Assembly (NCBI RefSeq): GCF_001651865.1
Contig: NZ_LPUX01000053.1
Location: 1,319,667-1,383,666 of the forward strand
Reading direction: 5' to 3'
Origin: Sinorhizobium glycinis
Lineage (GTDB): Bacteria > Pseudomonadota > Alphaproteobacteria > Rhizobiales > Rhizobiaceae
DNA: 64,000 nucleotides
Shown here: piece by piece, positions 16,580 to 25,505 of the stretch
Numbering within the stretch: position 1 is the first letter of the stretch
How the letters are laid out: the number at the start of each line of letters is the position of its first letter
The notes under the pieces: generated by a model
The model's input: only the letters and a program-made list of their open reading frames with translations
Database searches by the model: none
What the model was told of the DNA's origin: nothing
Translations under genes and position numbers: made by a program

Positions 16580-19500
16580 CGTGCGGGCTCTCCGGGAGCT
16601 TGATCTCGATCGTGCAGACGACTCCGTCCGGCCGGAAATCGCGGTGAACCGTCGCTCCGGGCAGGCCATTTTCGATCAGCACGCCGCCGAAGCCTTGCTC
16701 GGCCGGCGGTTCGACCGGCGGACCATCGCGTTCCTCCCAGGTAACAGCCAGCCGCCGGTCATTGTTCCCCACTTTCCAACTGAGGCTGACCTGACCGTTC
16801 GCCGCGGCGAAAGCGCCGTATTTGGCCGCGTTGGTGGCAAGCTCGTGAAGGACCAGACCGAAGGGCGTGGCAATATCTGGCGGCAACATCACCGGATCGC
16901 CCTCTATCTGCAGCCTGCGCTTGTCGGTGCCCGCGTAGGCCGCGAGCTGGCTGAGCGCCAGGGCGCCAAGCTCGGCGCCGCTCCATTCCGAATCGACGAG
17001 AAGCTTGTGAGCGCTCGCCAAGGCATCGAGGCGCCCTTCGAATCGCTCGACGAAGTCCTCGCTCGAATGGGTGGTGCGCAGCGTCTGCCGCGCCAAGGAC
17101 TGCACGACGGCGAGCGTGTTCTTCACGCGATGGCTCAATTCGTTGAGCAACAGCTGCCGGCGGCGCTCCCAGCGTTTGCGATCGCTTATATCGCGCGTGC
17201 TTTCGAGAACCAGCCGCCGATCGCCCAGCGGCACGAGCTCGATCTGGCTCTCCACCGTCAAGACCTGGCCGTCCTTCGTCGTGTGATGCAACTCGCCGCT
17301 CCAACGGCCGGTCTCGACGAGCGTCCGCCTGAGTTTCTCGAACGACGAACCGGGTACCGTGGTCTTGAGCAGGTTTTCCTTCTGCTTTCCGAGCGCTTCC
17401 TCACGCGAATAGCCGTAGAGCTCCTCGCTGCCGCGGTTCCACTGCTTGATGCCGTCGTCGAAATCCCAAACGAAGATCGGCGAGCGCGAAAGCTCCACAA
17501 GCCGCGTTTCCTGATCGAGACGCTGTGCGCTCTCCTTCGCCACCACCTCGGCATGCCGACGCTCGGTAATGTCGACGAAGGTCACCACAACGCCATCGAT
17601 CTTGTCGTCTATGGTGCGATAGGGACGCATGCGCACCAGATACCAGCCGTCACGACGGCTCTTGACCTCCCGTTCGATCGGCGTGAGGTGTTCCAGGACC
17701 GAATCCGCGTCTTCTGCCAAACCCTCATATTCGAGTTGGTGGGTGAAGTCGGTGATCGGCCGCCCCTCGTCGTTCATCGTGACGTTGAAGATTTCCATCA
17801 GGCGCGGGGTGAAGCGCTTGATGCGCAGCGAAGGATTGAGAAAGAGCGTCGCGACATCGGTTGCCGCCATCAGGTTCTGCAGGTCGCTGTGGGCGCGCGA
17901 CACGCTCTCCAGCTTCAGCTTGAGCTCGTTGTTGACGGTTTGCAGTTCCTCGTTGATCGACTGCAGTTCCTCCTTGCTCGTCTCGAGCTCTTCCGCCGTC
18001 GAACGATACTCCTCGTTCATCGACTGGAGTTCCTCGTTGGCGGCGCGCAGTTCCTCGTTGGCGGCTTCCGACTCTTCCCTCGTGACGCGAAGCCGATTCT
18101 GCGCGAGCTGCAGTTCCTCCTGCAATTGCCGAATGGTCTGGTTCGTCGCCGGGCGCCCATCGAGCGTCTCGGAGGTCGCCTCTTCCGACTTGTCGACCGC
18201 CTCGCCTTCGATGAACAGCACCAGAGCGTGGCGCGTCGGGTCACTCCCCTGCAGAACCGGTTTGACTTGCAAGTAGACGCGGTGCGGCTGCCCGTCGAGT
18301 TCTGCGAGGATCGGCATGCTCAACGTTGCCTCGTTGCGCTCGAAGGCGCGATGCAGGGCCGCCCGGAGATCGAAGCGGAACTCCTCGCGCACGAGGTCCG
18401 TCGCGTCCGTGCTGACCGGCCCGCCCGAGGGCCTCAGGAAGCGGCCCGCATTCTCGGATAGATGGATGGCCCGATGGCTTTCATCGATGAGCATGCTGGG
18501 CGGCGCGATCTTCTCGAGCATCTGGCGATGCAGGGCCGCATCGCTGACGCTGCTGGCCAGCGATTGCGGCCGCGCGAGTACCGGTGCTCTCTCTGCTGCC
18601 TGGTTCGGTCCGAGCAGCACGGGCAGCGCCGGGCGCCGCTCGCCTGTTCCCGCCACGGATCGGTAGATACGCGCCTCGCGATCCACAGTGCGGAAAAGCC
18701 CTGCGGGATGGTCGGCGCTTTCCGACGAACCGAGGAACAGGACGCCGCCCGGATTGAGTGCATAGTGGAAGGTGCTGCAAACCTGCTGCTGGAGCTGTCG
18801 GTCGAGATAGATCAGCAGGTTGCGGCAGGAAATCATGTCGAGATGCGAAAAGGGCGGGTCTCTCAGCAGGCTGTGGCTCGCGAACAGCACCACGTCGCGC
18901 AGTTCGCGGCGCACGCGGTAGTGTTCACCCTCCCGCTGGAAGAACCGACGCAGGCGTTCCTCCGACAGATCGCTTTCAATCGTTGCGGGATACCGCCCCT
19001 CACGTGCTATCGCGAGCGCGCCGACGTCGAGATCGGAGCCGAAGACCTGGATTTCCGGCGCGAGATCACGACGCGCCGCCTCCTCGAGCAGAAGGATGCC
19101 GATCGTGTACGTCTCCTCGCCGGTAGCGCAGCCGGGCACCCAGACCCGGATGCTGTCGCCCGCCGCATCGCCGTTGAACAGTTGCGGGATGACGTTTTCG
19201 GCCAATGACTTGAACGCTGCCGGATCGCGAAAGAAGGTCGTGACCGAAATCAGGAAGTCGCTGAAGAGCGCCTGCGCCTCCTCCACGTTGTCGCGCAGAT
19301 AGGCGTAATACTCCGGAAGTGATTCCTTCCTGGTCACCTGCGCGCGCCTGCTGATGCGGCGCAGGATCGTCGCTCGCTTGTATTGCGAGAAATCGTGCCC
19401 CGTTCGGACGCGGACATGGGCCAGGATCCGGCCGAGCGTATCCTCGTCGTTCGTACGTATAAGGGGCGAGACCGGGTTGGCGGGGCTCGCGAGAAGCTCC

Positions 19501-20054
19501 GTCAGTTGATCGGTGAGTTCGCGAATCGGCAGGACGAAATCTGCAACCTCGGTGGCGATGGCACTGCGGGGCATGGAGGCGTATTCCGCCTCGCTCGGGT
19601 CCTGGACCAGCACGATGCCGCCCGCCTCCTTGATCGCCTTGACGCCGATCGCGCCGTCCGCGCCTGCACCGGTGAGAACGATCGCGAATCCGCTACCCTG
19701 CTGCTCGGCAAGCGAGCGAAAAAACAGATCGATCGGCGCGCGATGCGCCCGCGGTTCCTCGAAGGGAAGCGCCGCGATGGTGCCGTCGGCAATCTTCAGC
19801 CGACGGTTCGGCGCAATCACATAGACGTGATTGCCTTCCAGCCGGGCTTCGTCATCCACCTGTATGACCGGCATTTGCGTTCGCGAGGCCAGAATGCTCG
19901 CGAGCTCGCTCCTGGCATCCGGATCGAGATGAACGATGACGACGAAAGCCGCGTCGGTGTCGCTCGGAATGCTGGCAAAGAAGGTCTGGAGTGCCTGAAC
20001 GCCCCCTGCCGAAGCTCCGATTCCGACAATCGGCGGATCTGATTGCTGGTCCAT
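16563..20054 (-). CDS. CheB-CheR-PAS-HWE hybrid sensor histidine kinase
   Basis: A 1163-residue fusion. Residues 1-190 are a CheB methylesterase domain (catalytic Ser in GIGASAGG, His in VIVHLDP, Asp in LTGAGADG). Residues about 200-480 are a CheR methyltransferase (RVWVPGCATGEETYT and the SCRNLLIYLD region). A Glu-rich coiled coil with repeated EELQ units spans about 630-730, then come two PAS domains, then an HWE-type kinase core with the phospho-acceptor His in NELSHRVKNTLAV. No receiver domain of CheB is present. I chose the ATG at 20054 because AGGGAGG lies six bases before it. Signalling input and target are unknown, but the receiver downstream is the natural partner. Confidence 0.92.
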   Translation of the reverse strand: MDQQSDPPIVGIGASAGGVQALQTFFASIPSDTDAAFVVIVHLDPDARSELASILASRTQMPVIQVDDEARLEGNHVYVIAPNRRLKIADGTIAALPFEEPRAHRAPIDLFFRSLAEQQGSGFAIVLTGAGADGAIGVKAIKEAGGIVLVQDPSEAEYASMPRSAIATEVADFVLPIRELTDQLTELLASPANPVSPLIRTNDEDTLGRILAHVRVRTGHDFSQYKRATILRRISRRAQVTRKESLPEYYAYLRDNVEEAQALFSDFLISVTTFFRDPAAFKSLAENVIPQLFNGDAAGDSIRVWVPGCATGEETYTIGILLLEEAARRDLAPEIQVFGSDLDVGALAIAREGRYPATIESDLSEERLRRFFQREGEHYRVRRELRDVVLFASHSLLRDPPFSHLDMISCRNLLIYLDRQLQQQVCSTFHYALNPGGVLFLGSSESADHPAGLFRTVDREARIYRSVAGTGERRPALPVLLGPNQAAERAPVLARPQSLASSVSDAALHRQMLEKIAPPSMLIDESHRAIHLSENAGRFLRPSGGPVSTDATDLVREEFRFDLRAALHRAFERNEATLSMPILAELDGQPHRVYLQVKPVLQGSDPTRHALVLFIEGEAVDKSEEATSETLDGRPATNQTIRQLQEELQLAQNRLRVTREESEAANEELRAANEELQSMNEEYRSTAEELETSKEELQSINEELQTVNNELKLKLESVSRAHSDLQNLMAATDVATLFLNPSLRIKRFTPRLMEIFNVTMNDEGRPITDFTHQLEYEGLAEDADSVLEHLTPIEREVKSRRDGWYLVRMRPYRTIDDKIDGVVVTFVDITERRHAEVVAKESAQRLDQETRLVELSRSPIFVWDFDDGIKQWNRGSEELYGYSREEALGKQKENLLKTTVPGSSFEKLRRTLVETGRWSGELHHTTKDGQVLTVESQIELVPLGDRRLVLESTRDISDRKRWERRRQLLLNELSHRVKNTLAVVQSLARQTLRTTHSSEDFVERFEGRLDALASAHKLLVDSEWSGAELGALALSQLAAYAGTDKRRLQIEGDPVMLPPDIATPFGLVLHELATNAAKYGAFAAANGQVSLSWKVGNNDRRLAVTWEERDGPPVEPPAEQGFGGVLIENGLPGATVHRDFRPDGVVCTIEIKLPESPHDGAQR

Positions 20055-20352
20055 GCTCTGCCTCCCTGCCACGTCGTTGGGCGGCCGCGAGCGCTGTTCA
20101 GGCGCGTTGAGTCTCAGGATTCTTGGCGAAACATAGCCGCCGAAGAGGCGGACATTTTACACCGAACCCGACATTCCGGCCTAGCGATCTTATAGCAGGC
20201 GATGTTCCGGGGCCAAGAGCGCGCCGCCGGGGATTTTCCTTTATTCTCCGCCCCCTAGTCACCGTCTTGCTCAAAGCGCCCCGCAGGAACGGCCCCCGGT
20301 GCCGCGTCGAACTTATCGGGTTGCGGCGCGTTGTAGGTGGAACGGAGATGTC

Positions 20353-21354
20353 ATGGGCCACCGCGACGTAATAGCCATCGGGGGGTCGATGGGAGGGGTC
20401 GGCGCAGTGAAGCATCTGCTTCGCGATCTTCCTTCCGACTTTCCTGCCGTCCTTTTTGTCGTCATCCATGTCGGCGTGCGTGGAAACGACCTGCTCGCTG
20501 ATGTCCTCGGCCAAGGCGCCCCCCTGCCTGTCACCACCGCGATCGACGGCGAGCGCGTGCATGTTGCCCCCGCGGACCACCATATGCTCGTCATCGACGA
20601 CGTCGTCAGGCTGGGTCGTGGCCCACGCGAAAACCTGTCCCGGCCGGCCATCGATCCGCTGTTTCGCTCCGTCGGAGCAAGTTACGGATCGCGGGCAATC
20701 GCGGTCGTTCTGACCGGAATGCTGAATGACGGGGCGGCCGGTCTTGCCGACGCGAAGCGGTGCGGCGGCGTAACCGTCGTGCAGAACCCGACCGACGCGG
20801 CCGCGTCTGACATGCCGATTGGCGCTTTGAAGGCCACGGATGTCGATTATCGCGCTCCGCTCGCGGACGTGGCGGCGCTGCTTCGCCAGCTTACGAGCGA
20901 GGAGGCCGATCCGCCGGTGGCGGTCCCGCCCGATGTTAGACTGGAAATCGACATCGCCCTCGGCCGGCAGATCGACTCGGCCACCTTGGCGGAAATCGCC
21001 GAGGTCGTGCCACTCTCGTGCCCGGCCTGCGGCGGCGTGCTGTCACAGATCAAGGCGGGGCCGCCCCTGCGGTTCCGGTGCCAGGTCGGGCATGCCTACA
21101 CGTCCGAGACGCTGGCGGCCGAGTCGGAGGGTGCTGTCGACGAGGCGATGAGGGTCGCGCTTCGGATCATCGAAGAAAGGGTGACGCTCAGCGAAAAGAT
21201 GGCGGACGACGCCCGCCGCAACGGTCTCGGCGCGGCTGCCGCGGCGAACGGGCGACGGGCCGAAGAGGGACGGCAGCATGCCGAAACTCTCCGCCGTGCC
21301 ATTCTCGGCAAGTCCGAAGGCGCGGCCGCCGAAAAAGTCGAGGATGCGGAGTAG
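20353..21354 (+). CDS. Stand-alone CheB-type methylesterase with C-terminal zinc-finger-like domain
   Basis: A 333-residue protein divergent from the CheB-CheR kinase. The N-terminal half is a CheB esterase (Ser in AIGGSMGG, His in VVIHVGV, Asp in LTGMLNDG) without a receiver domain. Behind it is CPACGG followed about 20 residues later by CQVGHAY, a Cys/His arrangement that could bind zinc, and then a helical Ala/Glu-rich tail. A GGAG sits five bases before the chosen ATG. No chemoreceptor or other che gene is nearby, so the role is probably protein-ester signalling outside chemotaxis. The substrate is not evident. Confidence 0.86.
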   Translation: MGHRDVIAIGGSMGGVGAVKHLLRDLPSDFPAVLFVVIHVGVRGNDLLADVLGQGAPLPVTTAIDGERVHVAPADHHMLVIDDVVRLGRGPRENLSRPAIDPLFRSVGASYGSRAIAVVLTGMLNDGAAGLADAKRCGGVTVVQNPTDAAASDMPIGALKATDVDYRAPLADVAALLRQLTSEEADPPVAVPPDVRLEIDIALGRQIDSATLAEIAEVVPLSCPACGGVLSQIKAGPPLRFRCQVGHAYTSETLAAESEGAVDEAMRVALRIIEERVTLSEKMADDARRNGLGAAAAANGRRAEEGRQHAETLRRAILGKSEGAAAEKVEDAE

Positions 21355-21363
21355 GTAACTTTA

Positions 21364-21496
21364 ACCCCTCCCCAACCCCTCCCCACGGGTGGGAGGGGCT
21401 AACCCGGGCCGCGCCGTCTTACCTTTATGCTCGATCCTTGCGCCTGACGCGAGGATTGCCGCGGGCTCTGAAGCCCCTCCCCCTTGTGGGGAGGGC
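21364..21496. repeat. GC-rich palindromic intergenic element between convergent genes
   Basis: The ends are inverted copies of CCCCTCCCC-type arms: CCCTCCCCACGGGTGGGAGGGG near 21378-21399, and GCCCCTCCCCCTTGTGGGGAGGGC near 21473-21496. It is related in style but not identical to the other family B elements. It fills the gap between the stand-alone cheB and polA, whose 3' ends face each other. Confidence 0.7.
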
Positions 21497-21517
21497 AAAT
21501 TGCGCTGGCCGCCAGCG

Positions 21518-24500
21518 TTAATGGGCCTCGTCCCAGTTCTGCGCAGCACGCGCATCGACCTTCAGCGGCACCCGCATGTCGAGCGCCGGCATGGCGGCAT
21601 TCTCCATCACCGACACGATCACCGGCAGGGTGCGCTCGATTTCGCCTTCCTCGACCTCGAAGATCAGTTCGTCATGCACCTGAAGGAGCATGCGGGCGGA
21701 AAGCTTCGCCTCCTCGAGCGCCGGCTCCATCTTGACCATGGCGCGGCGGATGATGTCGGCGGCCGATCCCTGGATCGGCGCGTTGATCGAGGCGCGCTCG
21801 TTGAAGGCGCGCATCGACGGGTTGGAGGAGCGGATGTCGGGATAATGGGCGCGGCGGCCGAAGATCGTCTCGACATAACCGTGCTCGCGGGCAAAGGCCT
21901 TGGTGTTCTCCATGTAGTCGCGGATGCCCGGGAAGCGCTCGAAATAGCGCTTGATATAGTCGCCCGCCTCCGAGCGCTCGATCGACAGCTGGTTGGCAAG
22001 GCCGAAGGCCGAGATGCCGTAGATTATGCCGAAATTGATCGCCTTGGCGCGCCGGCGGATCTCGCTCGGCATGCCTTCTACCGGCACCCCGAACATCTCC
22101 GACGCGGTCATTGCATGGATGTCGACGCCGTCGGCGAAGGCCTGGCGGAGCTGCGGGATGTCGGCGACGTGGGCGAGTACCCGCAGCTCGATCTGGCTGT
22201 AGTCTGCCGAGACCAGTTTGTGGCCCGGCGTTGCGATGAAGGCGGTGCGGATCTTGCGGCCTTCGGCGGTCCTCACCGGAATGTTCTGCAGGTTCGGCTC
22301 GGAGGAGGAAAGCCGCCCCGTCGTGGTGGCGGCGAGCGCGTAGCAGGTGTGGACGCGCCTGGTTTCCGGATGGACGAAGCCCGGGAGGGCGTCCGTATAG
22401 GTGGATTTGAGCTTGGTCAGCTGGCGCCAGTCGACGATCTTGCGCGGCAGCTCGTGGCCGACGGCGGCGAGATCCTCGAGCACCGAAGCGGAGGTCGACC
22501 ATTGCCCGGTTTTCGTCTTCGTGCCGCCGGGGAAGCCCATCTTGCCGAACAGGATGTCGCCGAGCTGCTTCGGCGAGCCGATGGTGAAGGTCTCGCCGGC
22601 CAGCCGATAGATCTCGTCCTCGAGTGCGGCGGCCCCCTGCGCCAGCTCGCCGGAGAGGCGCGAGAGGATCTGCCGGTCGACGGTGATGCCGCGCTCCTCC
22701 ATGTGCGCCAGGACGGCGATCAGCGGCCTTTCGAGCCGCTCGTAGACGCGCGTCAGCCCCTTGGCGGCAAGCCGCGGCTTCAACACGTGCCAGAGGCGGA
22801 GCGTGACGTCGGCATCCTCGGCGGCATAGGCGGTCGCCCTGTCGATGTCGACGAAATCGAAGCTCACCGACGCCTTGCCGGTGCCGGCAACGTCCTTGTA
22901 GGGAATCGGCACATGGCCGAGCCAGCGCTCGGCGAGCGAATCCATGCCGTGGGCGCCATTGCCGGCATCGACCACATAGGACATCAGCATCGTGTCGTCG
23001 AAGCTCTCAAGCGTGATGCCGTGCCGCTTCATGACGAGATAGTCGTATTTCAGGTTCTGGGCGACCTTGAGCACGGACGGGTCTTCCAGCAGGTCCTTTA
23101 GCCGGCTCACGGCTTCGCGCACCGGTATCTGGTTTTCCACGAGCCCGCCGCCCAGAAGGTCGCCTACGCCGTTCTTATGAATCAGCGGCACATAGGCGGC
23201 GCGGATGGCGCCGCCCAACGGATTGCCGCCGTAATCGGCAATCGCCAGCGAGAAGCCGACCAGGTCCGCCCGCATCGGGTCGAGTGAGTTCGTCTCCGTA
23301 TCGAAGCCGAAAACGCCTGCCTCGCGCGCATCGGCGATCCATCGGTCGAGGGTCTCGATATCGCGGATCGTCACATAGGCCGAATGGTCGAACGGAGCCT
23401 TGGCAAAGAATTCGGCGCGCATCTGCGCGAGCTCCTGTGGTGTCGCGCCAGTGGCGTCCGCGTCGTCTCTACCGGTGAGAAAGGAAACGGCCGCCTTGGC
23501 GGCATTGCCGCGCGGCGGCGCGGCGCTCGACGACGCCTGCGTCGGCGGCGGACCGGCGGCCTCGCCGACGTCGAGATCGGGCCCGTGCGCTTGAGCACCC
23601 CATTCCACCGGGACATGGGCCGGCTCGATCGTCTCCGCATCGGTATCGGTCGCCGCCGCCACGCGGCGCGTCAAAGTGTTGAACTCCATCGTCTTCAGGA
23701 AGGCGATGAGCTTCGGTCCGTCCTGCGAATCGAGCCGCAGATCCTCGAGCGGCACATCGAGCGGCGTATTCTTATCCAGCTTCACCAGTTCGCGCGACAG
23801 GCGCGCCATGTCGGCATTGGCGATGATCGCCTCGCGCCTCTTCTGCTGCTTGACCTCGCCGGCCCGGGCAAGCAGCGTATCGAGATCGCCGTATTCCTCC
23901 AGGAGTTGCGCCGCGGTCTTCGGGCCGATGCCTGGAATGCCGGGCACGTTGTCGGTCGAATCGCCGGTCATCGCCTGGAGATCGATCATCTTCTCGGGCG
24001 GCACGCCCCATTTCTCGATCACGTCGGGAATGGCGATCTGCTTGTCCTTCATGCTGTCGTACATCGTCACATTGGACGTGACCAGCTGCATGAGGTCCTT
24101 GTCGGAGGAAACGATGGTGACGCCTGCGCCTACCTCTTCGGCAAGCCGCGCATAGGTGGCGATCAGGTCGTCGGCCTCATAGCCCTCCTTCTCGATGCAG
24201 GGCAGGTTGAAGGCGCGGGTGGCGTGACGGATCAGCCCGAATTGCGGGATCAGGTCTTCGGGCGGCGCTGTGCGGTTCGCCTTGTACTGGTCGTAGAGCC
24301 CGTTGCGGAAGGTCTTCGAGGAATAGTCGAAGATCACCGCGAAATGCGTCGGCGTCACGCCGACCGAGGTGTCGCGCGCATCGGTCAAAAGCTTCCAGAG
24401 CATGTTGCAGAAGCCGGCGACCGCATTGACCGGAAGCCCGTCCGACTTGCGGTTGAGCGGCGGGATGGCGTGGAACGCCCGGAAGATGAAGCCCGAGCCG

Positions 24501-24532
24501 TCGACGAGGAAGAGATGATCACCGTTTTTCAT
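21518..24532 (-). CDS. polA: DNA polymerase I
   Basis: A 1004-residue enzyme for Okazaki-fragment processing and repair. Residues 1 to about 290 are the 5'-3' exonuclease (LFLVDGSGFIFRAFHA, with VSSDKDLMQLV). A proofreading 3'-5' exonuclease follows with intact acids in FGFDTETNSL and AAEDADVTLRLW. The family A polymerase palm shows motif A ADYSQIELRVLAH, motif B AINFGIIYGIS and motif C VHDELIFEV. The start at 24532 gives MKNGDHLFLVDG, the usual N-terminus; a longer reading has no support. No clear ribosome binding site is seen. Confidence 0.96.
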   Translation of the reverse strand: MKNGDHLFLVDGSGFIFRAFHAIPPLNRKSDGLPVNAVAGFCNMLWKLLTDARDTSVGVTPTHFAVIFDYSSKTFRNGLYDQYKANRTAPPEDLIPQFGLIRHATRAFNLPCIEKEGYEADDLIATYARLAEEVGAGVTIVSSDKDLMQLVTSNVTMYDSMKDKQIAIPDVIEKWGVPPEKMIDLQAMTGDSTDNVPGIPGIGPKTAAQLLEEYGDLDTLLARAGEVKQQKRREAIIANADMARLSRELVKLDKNTPLDVPLEDLRLDSQDGPKLIAFLKTMEFNTLTRRVAAATDTDAETIEPAHVPVEWGAQAHGPDLDVGEAAGPPPTQASSSAAPPRGNAAKAAVSFLTGRDDADATGATPQELAQMRAEFFAKAPFDHSAYVTIRDIETLDRWIADAREAGVFGFDTETNSLDPMRADLVGFSLAIADYGGNPLGGAIRAAYVPLIHKNGVGDLLGGGLVENQIPVREAVSRLKDLLEDPSVLKVAQNLKYDYLVMKRHGITLESFDDTMLMSYVVDAGNGAHGMDSLAERWLGHVPIPYKDVAGTGKASVSFDFVDIDRATAYAAEDADVTLRLWHVLKPRLAAKGLTRVYERLERPLIAVLAHMEERGITVDRQILSRLSGELAQGAAALEDEIYRLAGETFTIGSPKQLGDILFGKMGFPGGTKTKTGQWSTSASVLEDLAAVGHELPRKIVDWRQLTKLKSTYTDALPGFVHPETRRVHTCYALAATTTGRLSSSEPNLQNIPVRTAEGRKIRTAFIATPGHKLVSADYSQIELRVLAHVADIPQLRQAFADGVDIHAMTASEMFGVPVEGMPSEIRRRAKAINFGIIYGISAFGLANQLSIERSEAGDYIKRYFERFPGIRDYMENTKAFAREHGYVETIFGRRAHYPDIRSSNPSMRAFNERASINAPIQGSAADIIRRAMVKMEPALEEAKLSARMLLQVHDELIFEVEEGEIERTLPVIVSVMENAAMPALDMRVPLKVDARAAQNWDEAH

Positions 24533-24706
24533 GCGGCAATGGATAGCGCGGGGGGAGGCAAAGGTCCATCGCGGTTTTGATTGCAAAGATCGGCCGCAGT
24601 GCCCATTTCCATCAGCCATTCCGGCCGTCCGGGCAGAACATTTCGGCGGGGGAGCGCCTCACGGAAACGTTACGCATTTGTAATGTGCGAGTCCGTCGGA
24701 CAATCC

Positions 24707-24742
24707 TTGAAAAGCCACATTTGAATCCTCAAATCAGGGTGA
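24707..24742 (+). promoter_or_regulatory. Probable promoter of the alpha-r7 small RNA
   Basis: TTGAAA (24707-24712) followed after 17 bases by CAAATC (24730-24735) gives a usable -35 and a weak -10. The implied start near 24743 yields an RNA of about 149 nucleotides ending at the terminator at 24849-24889, which is the length reported for this RNA family. Confidence 0.4.
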
Positions 24743-24891
24743 GCGGCACTTAAACGATGCCGTCGTCTGGTGATTGGCCTGTCCCCCGCCCGCACCAGAT
24801 GTGGACAAAGGCCTCATCCCCCTCTCCGGGCCTTTGTCCCGCTTTCACGAAACCGCTACGGCGCCGCCTCCGCGCCGTGGCGGTTTTTGTT
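24743..24891 (+). ncRNA. Small regulatory RNA of the alpha-r7 (Smr7C) family
   Basis: The gap between polA and a MarR gene is the known position of Smr7C, founder of the alpha-r7 family in Rhizobiales. A hairpin ACAAAGGCC/GGCCTTTGT (about 24807-24839) has a CU-rich loop. It is followed by a strong Rho-independent terminator, AACCGC...GCGGTTTTT, at 24849-24889. No open reading frame with a ribosome binding site fits. The 5' end is estimated from a weak promoter match, so it may shift by ten or so bases. Family members are trans-acting; targets cannot be read here. Confidence 0.78.
24849..24889 (+). terminator. Rho-independent terminator of the alpha-r7 RNA
   Basis: The stem AACCGC-ACGGCG pairs with CGCCGT-GGCGGTT across a short loop (CGCCTCC) and is followed by a run of five T. 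The strand and position end the small RNA about 65 bases before the MarR start. Confidence 0.85.
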
Positions 24892-24954
24892 TGAATCAAG
24901 ATCCACTCCATCGCCTGCTTTGTAACTTGTCTTCATCCCGATTCGGGCCTACGC

Positions 24955-25404
24955 ATGGGCATGGCCTTCAACCGTGCGGACTCTGCGACCTATCTGGCCA
25001 GCCTGCTGGCAAGAAGCTTCTCGCGCGCCCTGCAGGAGCGGGCGCACAAGCTCGGCTTCGCCCCGGGGCAGTTTCCGATCCTGCTGGAATTGTGGGCCGA
25101 GGACGGGCTGACGCAGAAGCAGCTTCTTGACCGTCTCGACATCGAACAGGCGACCATGGCCAATACGCTCGCCCGCATGGAGCGCGACGGCCTCGTCTTC
25201 CGGCGCAAGCATCCGAGCGACCGGCGCTCGCAGCAGATCTTCCTGACGGAACGGGCCCGGGGCATGGAGGCGGCGGCGAAGGAGGCGGCCGTCGCGGCGG
25301 AGCAGTCGCTGCTCGCCGGTTTTCGGCGCTTCGAGAAGGAGCTCATGCTCGAATACATGCGCATGGCGCTGGCCAATGCGGCGCGCAGCGGCGACCCCTG
25401 CTGA
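24955..25404 (+). CDS. MarR-family transcriptional regulator
   Basis: A 149-residue winged-helix regulator. The DNA-binding part contains LTQKQLLDRLDIEQATMANTLARMERDGLV, and the wing holds the typical HPSDRRSQQIFLT with the DxR motif. The start may be the ATG at 24955 or the one two codons later. It stands alone behind the alpha-r7 RNA and about 100 bases before an M20 peptidase gene read in the same direction. Its ligand and targets are unknown; an effect on the peptidase gene is possible but not shown. Confidence 0.88.
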   Translation: MGMAFNRADSATYLASLLARSFSRALQERAHKLGFAPGQFPILLELWAEDGLTQKQLLDRLDIEQATMANTLARMERDGLVFRRKHPSDRRSQQIFLTERARGMEAAAKEAAVAAEQSLLAGFRRFEKELMLEYMRMALANAARSGDPC

Positions 25405-25505
25405 GCGCCATCCTGACTCTCTGTCGTGCATCAGAAGATTTCGCTTAAAGCCGCCTCCATTCGATTCTAGTTTCGCCGGCGAAACCCACACAAGGATTCG
25501 CATTG

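Noticed and set aside
20073-20352. GGAAC sequences resembling general-stress (RpoE2/EcfG) promoters between the CheB-CheR kinase and the lone cheB gene.
   Set aside because: The -10 partner (CGTT or TT at the right spacing) is not present for either direction, so I do not call a promoter.
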